Source: Dehalococcoidia bacterium
GTDB lineage: Bacteria; Chloroflexota; Dehalococcoidia; GIF9; UBA5620
Assembly: GCA_016783225.1 (NCBI GenBank)
Contig: JADHWZ010000082.1
Location: 1 to 9,012 of the forward strand
Reading direction: 5' to 3'
Length of the DNA: 9,012 nt
Shown here piece after piece: positions 5,304-9,012 of this stretch; within the stretch, counting starts at the first letter, position 1; each line of letters opens with the position of its first letter. Below the pieces are notes generated by a model. It did no database searches, was not told the DNA's origin, and was given only the letters and a program-made list of their open reading frames with translations. Position numbers and translations under genes: made by a program.

Positions 5304-5336
5304 CAATTATACATGCGGCGAAGATGAGATGAAATA
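5304..5336 (-). promoter_or_regulatory. Promoter-like element, copy E (before the 199-aa gene)
   Basis: On the minus strand: TATTTCATCTCAT, CTTCGCCGCATG, TATAAT (5311-5306), TG. It aligns without gaps to copies A-D. Predicted transcription starts near 5299, about 38 bases before the gene. Confidence 0.6.
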
Positions 5337-5385
5337 TCCCGATGGAACATCAGGGACTCTTTGCTTCTTTGGAAACAAAGGCTGA

Positions 5386-5398
5386 GGCGGTGTCCGCC
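5386..5398 (-). terminator. Short GC hairpin downstream of the two-gene unit
   Basis: GGCGG, loop TGT, CCGCC is a tight 5-bp GC stem about 125 bases beyond the stop of the 5525-6163 gene. On the minus strand it is followed by a second small stem (CTTTG/CAAAG, 5367-5380) rather than a T-run. It is a weak terminator candidate. Apart from this, 5337-5524 holds no gene I can support. Confidence 0.2.
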
Positions 5399-5524
5399 GA
5401 GGAAATCCGCGTGTATAGGGCGGGTGGCCTCAGAGGATGACAGGGTAATATTCCTACTCAAGGTTTGCGCCGCCACAGCCGGGCCATGCAGGGGTGCAAA
5501 TGACGTCTGTGGTGTCTTGAAGGG

Positions 5525-6163
5525 TTATGTAATGTATTCGTTGGCCCAATGCTGTTTTGCCCAGTCATTAGGTTGGCTAAGGCAATCCACTGTTAGGTTC
5601 CGTTCAAAAGGTTTTGGTGCTTCATCGACTCTTACCCTGACGTGCATGGGGTACTGCCCCTCTACCATCCCTCTAACCCTGAGTGCCACATAATGGTATG
5701 AGCCCTTGGGACATCTGAACTGACGGGCATATTCTCGATGGAAATCACCGTTCCAATCGATGAACTCCTCGCTGCCATAGGTTTCAAGGATCTTCTTTCT
5801 GAATGCACGCTCCATGCCCAGTATTTCGGGCTTACTTCCAGGGTTTCCTTCAAACCTGATCCTATAGCCTCTCAGGTTTTGAGTTTCGGCCATTTCCCAA
5901 CATATGTGCAGCTCACGTTCCAGACCAACGGGTATGGCAACATACTCACCTAGAGGGGTTTCGTCATCGTCGTGCTGTCTAAAGCCATCGAGCTCGCGCT
6001 GACGCGTGGCAGGCAGAAGGAAATACAAGTCCTTCACCTTGGCTTTATTGTAAACCTCGCCACGCATTTGTTTCCTGGTCAACGACGTTTCCCAGCCCAT
6101 GATTGCCAAGGTTATTATGGCGACTATTAGGAGTACGATTGTCAGGAAATCTATGATGCCCAT
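5525..6163 (-). CDS. Single-span membrane protein of unknown function
   Basis: A 212-residue protein starting MGIIDFLTIVLLIVAIITLA, with one membrane helix at about 3-23 and almost nothing before it. The charged residues after it (SLTRKQMRGEVYNKAKVK) suggest that the bulk lies in the cytoplasm, though this orientation is inferred. Residues 70-182 look like an alpha/beta or beta-rich domain (EYVAIPVGLERELHICWEMA, then YHYVALRVRGM and YPMHVRVRVDE), and three cysteines (88, 151, 194) are not in a metal-site pattern. I recognise no family. An in-frame ATG at 6265 would run back into the upstream gene. I chose 6163 because AGGAG lies a few bases upstream and the membrane helix then starts the protein. 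It follows the 6181-6768 gene by 17 bases, so the two are co-transcribed and probably work together, perhaps as a membrane anchor with a soluble helical partner. Confidence 0.75.
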   Translation of the reverse strand: MGIIDFLTIVLLIVAIITLAIMGWETSLTRKQMRGEVYNKAKVKDLYFLLPATRQRELDGFRQHDDDETPLGEYVAIPVGLERELHICWEMAETQNLRGYRIRFEGNPGSKPEILGMERAFRKKILETYGSEEFIDWNGDFHREYARQFRCPKGSYHYVALRVRGMVEGQYPMHVRVRVDEAPKPFERNLTVDCLSQPNDWAKQHWANEYIT

Positions 6164-6180
6164 TGCAACTCCTACCCTAT

Positions 6181-6768
6181 TTATGCAATTTTGAGTATTT
6201 CCTGCCTGTGCTCCTCGAGCGCTTTTTCGTACTGGGAATCGAGTTGGCTGCTGATTCTGCGCCATTCTTCCTGGAATTGCTGCTGAAGCTCTGCCTCGAC
6301 AGAGGGCGCAGTTCCGGGTTGCTGTTGTACAGCCTTACCGGCTTGCTGTAGTTTGGTTTCGAAGCTCTGTCTGAACTGTGCGAAGCTTTGTTGGCGTGCC
6401 TGTTCGTAATAGCCAAGCAGATTGTTTATTCGGTCGAAGACCGTCTCGAGCTGGTTCTTGTTCTCCTTTAGCAGCCTGATGCCTGCCATAGCTTTTCTTG
6501 CGGTCTGTTTTACTTGTTCATTGTAAGGCAGGGTTATGTTTCGCAAGAATATCTCTTGAGCACCTTGAATTACGTATTTCCTGATGCCAGTGCCCTTGTA
6601 TTTGGTAAGTTCGGCATCTAAGTTGTAGTCCTCCTCTCCAAGGTATCTGGCGGCCAGTTTGTTCCCGGTCGGGATATGCTCCAGTTGCTTGAGCTCTTCA
6701 TCAGTAGGCTTACCCAGCTTTTCGGCTTTTTCCATGGCCTTTTCCCAGGCGCTTTTCAATTCACCCAT
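6181..6768 (-). CDS. Conserved helical protein of unknown function (MGELKSA type)
   Basis: A 195-residue soluble protein predicted to be almost wholly alpha-helical. Residues 1-30 are charged (MGELKSAWEKAMEKAEKLGK). A middle part has ARYLGEEDYNLDAELTKYKG (40-59) and a helix around IRKYVIQGAQEIFLRNITLP (62-81). From about 90 to 195 it forms long helices with coiled-coil character, glutamine-rich at 123-166 and broken by a PGTAPS linker (151-156). The N-terminus resembles conserved hypothetical proteins I associate with Dehalococcoidia-type genomes, possibly annotated as a DUF; I cannot confirm which. There is no signal peptide. AGGAG stands about seven bases before the ATG at 6768. It is the first gene of a two-gene unit with the membrane protein at 5525-6163. 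Its promoter is unclear: a TATAAA at 6783-6788 is too near the ribosome-binding site, and the 33-bp element of the other minus-strand genes is not found here. Confidence 0.75.
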   Translation of the reverse strand: MGELKSAWEKAMEKAEKLGKPTDEELKQLEHIPTGNKLAARYLGEEDYNLDAELTKYKGTGIRKYVIQGAQEIFLRNITLPYNEQVKQTARKAMAGIRLLKENKNQLETVFDRINNLLGYYEQARQQSFAQFRQSFETKLQQAGKAVQQQPGTAPSVEAELQQQFQEEWRRISSQLDSQYEKALEEHRQEILKIA

Positions 6769-6860
6769 AGCATCACTCCTGTTTTATAGCATTTGCTAAC
6801 AATCGATTTGTCACTTCATCGCTGGTGCCTTCGCTTTCTGTGAATGGGACTGGTTCGGGA

Positions 6861-6892
6861 GAGATTCTTCGCCCGTGGGGCTCAGAATGACA
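6861..6892 (+). repeat. Second copy of the GATTCTTCGC...GCTCAGAATGACA repeat
   Basis: GAGATTCTTCGC (6861-6872) and CTCAGAATGACA (6881-6892) match the ends of the 2980-3007 repeat, with a different centre (CCGTGGGG). It lies in the spacer between rimI and the two-gene unit and runs directly into the 27-bp tandem repeat. Confidence 0.6.
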
Positions 6893-6993
6893 AAGGGAAA
6901 TGTATCGCTTGGAATGACAAGGAAAGAGGCACGGCTTGGACTGAGGGACAAAGAGGCATGCCTCAGAACGAGAATGAGAAAGCTCGTCAAACC
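6886..6993 (+). repeat. Degenerate 27-bp tandem repeat, about four units
   Basis: Units begin at 6886, 6913, 6940 and 6967. The first two share AATGACAA at the start and GCTTGG at the end; units two and three share AAAGAGGCA. The fourth is worn and overlaps the last codons of rimI (stop at 6987). Unit one starts inside the tail of the 6861-6892 repeat, which suggests that the array grew from that tail. On the minus strand it gives a spurious frame with a nine-residue period. Confidence 0.55.
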
Positions 6994-7667
6994 GACTTCG
7001 GTGTTTCATATTGGGGATAGAGTCCTCTCCGTTTGTGCTGGTGACCCTCTTTCAGTCTGTGGAAGAGCAACTGGAAGGCGCTGGATGTTATGGGGTCGGT
7101 AGTCATCAGGCAGGCATCCTCGCCGTCGTCGGAGTAGTAGCCGCGGCGCACACCTACCTTTTGGAAGCCATACTTCTCGTAAAGTGCCTGAGCTTGTCTG
7201 TTAGAAACACGGACCTCCAAAGTGACCATGTTTGCCTCCAGTTCCGCTGCCATATCGATAACTGAAATGAGCAGCCATTCTGCGATTCCTTGGCGCCGAT
7301 AAGCGTTTCTTACTGCTATGGTGGTAATGTGTGCCTCACCCGCCATTACCCAGAAACCGGCGATGGCAAGGATATGTTCCTTTGAGGGCGGAGGCATCTC
7401 TTCACCGAAGAAACGGTCATGGTCGAAAAGGTGCCTAAGTTGTAAGAGTCTTTGCCAGAAACCATTGTTGCCAGCGTTTTGCTCGACTGCTTCTAAATGG
7501 CTCTCGTCTTGCTTGCAAACCACTATGTAGCGGGCCAGTCGGTTGCGGAGTTCCTGCTTGAGTGAGGAATAAGTAGGGTGGGGCCACTGAGACGGAAAGG
7601 CTTCACGGTCAATCTCAATCGCCTGAGGGATATCCCTGTCTTGCATACGCCGAATGATGTAACGCAT
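6987..7667 (-). CDS. rimI: RimI-like GNAT N-acetyltransferase with insertion and C-terminal extension
   Basis: A 226-residue GCN5-related acetyltransferase. MRYIIRRMQDRDIPQAIEID (1-20) and REAFPSQWP (21-29) match the start of RimI proteins, which acetylate the N-terminus of ribosomal protein S18 and possibly others using acetyl-CoA. The acetyl-CoA loop is RRQGIA (124-129) after the strand HITTIAV (113-119). The C-terminal fold shows TLEVRVSNRQAQALYEKYGF (149-168) with Tyr163, then VGVRRGYYSDDGEDACLM (171-188). Glu111 may correspond to the catalytic Glu of RimI. Typical RimI has about 150 residues. Here about 45 residues are inserted at 53-98 and about 38 follow the fold, ending in the tandem repeat. 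The frame is open back to a GTG at 7727, but the family N-terminus and a TAGAAT hexamer at 7706-7711 favour the ATG at 7667. No strong ribosome-binding site is seen, so the start is uncertain. Confidence 0.8.
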   Translation of the reverse strand: MRYIIRRMQDRDIPQAIEIDREAFPSQWPHPTYSSLKQELRNRLARYIVVCKQDESHLEAVEQNAGNNGFWQRLLQLRHLFDHDRFFGEEMPPPSKEHILAIAGFWVMAGEAHITTIAVRNAYRRQGIAEWLLISVIDMAAELEANMVTLEVRVSNRQAQALYEKYGFQKVGVRRGYYSDDGEDACLMTTDPITSSAFQLLFHRLKEGHQHKRRGLYPQYETPKSV

Positions 7668-7705
7668 GTCTTGTGTAAACTCAGTTATCCAAATTCCTCT
7701 TTGAA

Positions 7706-7711
7706 ATTCTA
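7706..7711 (-). promoter_or_regulatory. Candidate -10 box of rimI
   Basis: On the minus strand TGCTAGAAT gives TAGAAT preceded by TG at the extended -10 spacing. A start near 7699 would leave about 32 bases to the ATG at 7667. No good -35 hexamer is visible, and the shared 33-bp element is absent. Confidence 0.3.
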
Positions 7712-7818
7712 GCACATTTCCTTGCACAAGTGGATACGAGGGCTGCCCAAAACCTGGCGCCTCTAAGGCTACGCTCGCGGACTGCGTATCTAAGTATGTA
7801 GTCTTGTTCCGAAAAGTC

Positions 7819-7847
7819 TATCTTTTCCTTATGGGCTCGGCTATACT
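7819..7847 (+). promoter_or_regulatory. Candidate promoter of the MTH1187-pyrD unit
   Basis: TATACT (7842-7847) is a good -10 box about 37 bases before the ATG at 7885; TATCTT (7819-7824) stands 17 bases upstream as a weak -35. The spacer TTTCCTTATGGGCTCGGC loosely resembles the spacer of the minus-strand 33-bp element, but only with a gap. Confidence 0.4.
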
Positions 7848-7884
7848 ATAGAAAAGGGCGATATATTTCGACACGGGGGTGCTG

Positions 7885-8208
7885 ATGAAAGGACAAGTCG
7901 TTGCTGAGTTGGCTATCATTCCTGTGGGCACTGGCGATGCAGGGCTCAGCCGTTATGTCGCTGCATGTCTTGAGGTCCTGGAAGGCAGAGAAGACCTATC
8001 TTATGAACTGACATCGATGGGGACTGTTATTGAGGGCTCACTTGACACTATTCTTGAGGTGACACGCCGAATGCACGAAGTTCCATTTGAAAAGGGAGCG
8101 TGTCGAGTGGTTACTACTCTCAAGGTTGATGAGCGCAGGGACAAGCTATCGACAATGGCTGGTAAAGTAGAATCGGTGCTGAAATTGCGTTCATCGATCA
8201 AGACTTGA
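7885..8208 (+). CDS. MTH1187 / YkoF-like thiamine-binding family protein (DUF77)
   Basis: A 107-residue protein of the MTH1187 family, small ferredoxin-like-fold proteins that assemble into tetramers; members have been annotated as thiamine-binding. Family features are AELAIIPVGTG (7-17), LSRYVAACLEVLEG (21-34), YELTSMGTVIEG (40-51) and a GACRVVTTLKVDERRDK strand and loop (71-87). Length is normal for the family, and there is no signal peptide, so it should be cytoplasmic. Ligand binding in this member is inference. A GTG at 7879 would add two residues, but GGGGGT (7875-7880) is correctly placed only for the ATG at 7885. The stop is one base from the start of pyrD, so the two genes are co-transcribed and probably translationally coupled; a metabolic reason for pairing it with pyrimidine synthesis is not evident. 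Confidence 0.85.
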   Translation: MKGQVVAELAIIPVGTGDAGLSRYVAACLEVLEGREDLSYELTSMGTVIEGSLDTILEVTRRMHEVPFEKGACRVVTTLKVDERRDKLSTMAGKVESVLKLRSSIKT

Positions 8209-8209
8209 A

Positions 8210-9012
8210 ATGGTTGACCTCCGTGTACAATTGGCTCCATCACATGCCAGTGGCTTGCTGTTGGCTAACCCGGTGATGACGGCTGCCGGCACCTTCGGTT
8301 ATGGCATCGAGTATAGCCAACTTGTTGATATCCAGAGGCTCGGAGCCATCATCTGCAAAGGCACTACACTCAAGGCTCGGGAAGGCAATCCTCAGCCTCG
8401 GCTGGTTGAGACGGCCTCCGGGCTGCTTAATTCCGTGGGTTTGCAGAATATCGGAGTTGAGGCTGTGGCAAAAGACAAAGCTCCTGTTTGGGCAGACTGG
8501 CAGGTTCCGGTTATCGTTAATATCGCTGGCGAAACTGTTGAGGAATATGCAAAGGTTGCTGCCAGGCTAGAAGGAGTTGCCGGCGTAAGCGGCATCGAGG
8601 TCAACATAAGCTGCCCCAATGTAGCGTCGGGCGGGATGGAATTTGGCACCAGGCCTGAAGCTGCGGCGGAGGTTACCGCGGCTGTTAAAGCGGTCAGCAG
8701 CTTGCCGGTTATTGTGAAACTGAGTCCTAATGTGACTGATATCGGAGAGATTGCCTCGGCGGTAAGTGAAGCTGGAGCTGATGCTATAACCCTGATTAAT
8801 ACAGTGAGGGGAATGGCCATCGATTCAAATAGGGACAAGCCTTGCTTAGGCAACGTCGTAGGTGGGCTTTCTGGCGCAGCCATCAAACCAATAGCTCTTT
8901 ATATGGTGTATAAGGCTGCTGGGACTGTAAATGTGCCGATAATAGGCTGCGGCGGTATTGCCTGTGCTGATGATGCTCTGGAGTTCATTATGGCGGGGGC
9001 TAGCGCTGTTCA
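8210..9012 (+). CDS. pyrD: Dihydroorotate dehydrogenase, class 1B (3' end beyond the window)
   Basis: The frame is open from ATG at 8210 to the window edge: 267 residues of a family usually about 300-310 long. PyrD oxidises dihydroorotate to orotate with FMN in de novo pyrimidine synthesis. Visible motifs are NPVMTAAGTFGYG (20-32), CKGTT (49-53; Lys50 contacts FMN), NPQPRLVE (60-67), LLNSVGLQN (72-80), and NISCPN (132-137), whose Cys135 is the class 1 catalytic base. NTVRGMAID, GGLSGAAIKPIAL and PIIGCGGI follow in the FMN-phosphate region. The motif set fits class 1B, which works with the iron-sulfur/FAD subunit PyrK and NAD+; pyrK is not in the window. There is no ribosome-binding site of its own, and the start follows the preceding stop by a single base, which implies translational coupling to the MTH1187-family gene. 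Confidence 0.93.
   Translation, partial: MVDLRVQLAPSHASGLLLANPVMTAAGTFGYGIEYSQLVDIQRLGAIICKGTTLKAREGNPQPRLVETASGLLNSVGLQNIGVEAVAKDKAPVWADWQVPVIVNIAGETVEEYAKVAARLEGVAGVSGIEVNISCPNVASGGMEFGTRPEAAAEVTAAVKAVSSLPVIVKLSPNVTDIGEIASAVSEAGADAITLINTVRGMAIDSNRDKPCLGNVVGGLSGAAIKPIALYMVYKAAGTVNVPIIGCGGIACADDALEFIMAGASAV

Noticed and set aside
6164..6265. Longer version of the single-span membrane protein starting at 6265
   Set aside because: The extension overlaps the upstream gene's 3' end and is its shadow (polar, basic). The ATG at 6163 has AGGAG and puts the membrane helix first.
6783..6788. TATAAA on the minus strand as a promoter for the 6181-6768 gene
   Set aside because: A start seven bases downstream would fall on the AGGAG itself, leaving no leader for ribosome binding, and no -35 is placed correctly.
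6886..6993. CRISPR-like array
   Set aside because: The units are contiguous and diverged, with no spacers between them, so this is a degenerate tandem repeat.
6773..7009. Minus-strand frame of 78 codons with nine-residue periodicity (SKPCLFPCH, SKRYISLCH)
   Set aside because: It is produced by the 27-bp tandem repeat and the interspersed repeat and overlaps the end of rimI. It has no supported start.

Overview
The window looks like a piece of an uncultured anaerobic bacterial chromosome. I lean towards Chloroflexota, Dehalococcoidia-like. The reasons are the gene types (DUF2284 cysteine-rich protein, MTH1187-type thiamine-binding protein, class 1B PyrD, an MFE-2-like SDR, an MGELKSA-type helical protein), the roughly balanced base composition, and scattered 'GATTCTTCGC..GCTCAGAATGACA' repeats. 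This assignment is inference from memory of families; nothing here fixes the taxon.

Layout, left to right. Minus strand: the N-terminal part of a PAS-domain sensor (1-432), an FLVCR/SLC49-like MFS transporter (711-1937) and a DUF2284 protein (2255-2797). Plus strand: a stand-alone short-chain dehydrogenase like the (3R)-hydroxyacyl-CoA dehydrogenase part of MFE-2 (3128-4075). Minus strand again: a 51-residue coiled-coil protein (4232-4387), a membrane-anchored extracytoplasmic protein (4662-5261), and a two-gene unit of a helical soluble protein (6181-6768) followed by a single-span membrane protein (5525-6163). Next comes a repeat-rich spacer, then a RimI-like acetyltransferase (6987-7667, minus). 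Divergent from it lies a plus-strand unit of an MTH1187-family thiamine-binding protein (7885-8208) and dihydroorotate dehydrogenase PyrD (8210 to the window end, incomplete).

Most genes stand alone with their own promoters, and apart from the two short units no shared pathway is obvious. The strongest non-coding signal is a promoter-like element of about 33 bp in front of five separate minus-strand genes (PAS, MFS, DUF2284, the 51-aa protein and the 199-aa protein). The five copies align without gaps from a -35-like TTCCAT through a conserved TGGCTGGATG spacer to TATAAT. That is more conserved sequence than a core promoter needs, so these genes may share a regulator, or the element may be a mobile or repeated promoter.

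Other regulatory structure includes a 17-bp palindrome beside the MFS ribosome-binding site, a hairpin-bearing leader with a 22-codon ORF ahead of the PAS gene, and a degenerate 27-bp tandem repeat next to rimI. I saw no CRISPR array, tRNA, rRNA, transposase or complete insertion sequence.
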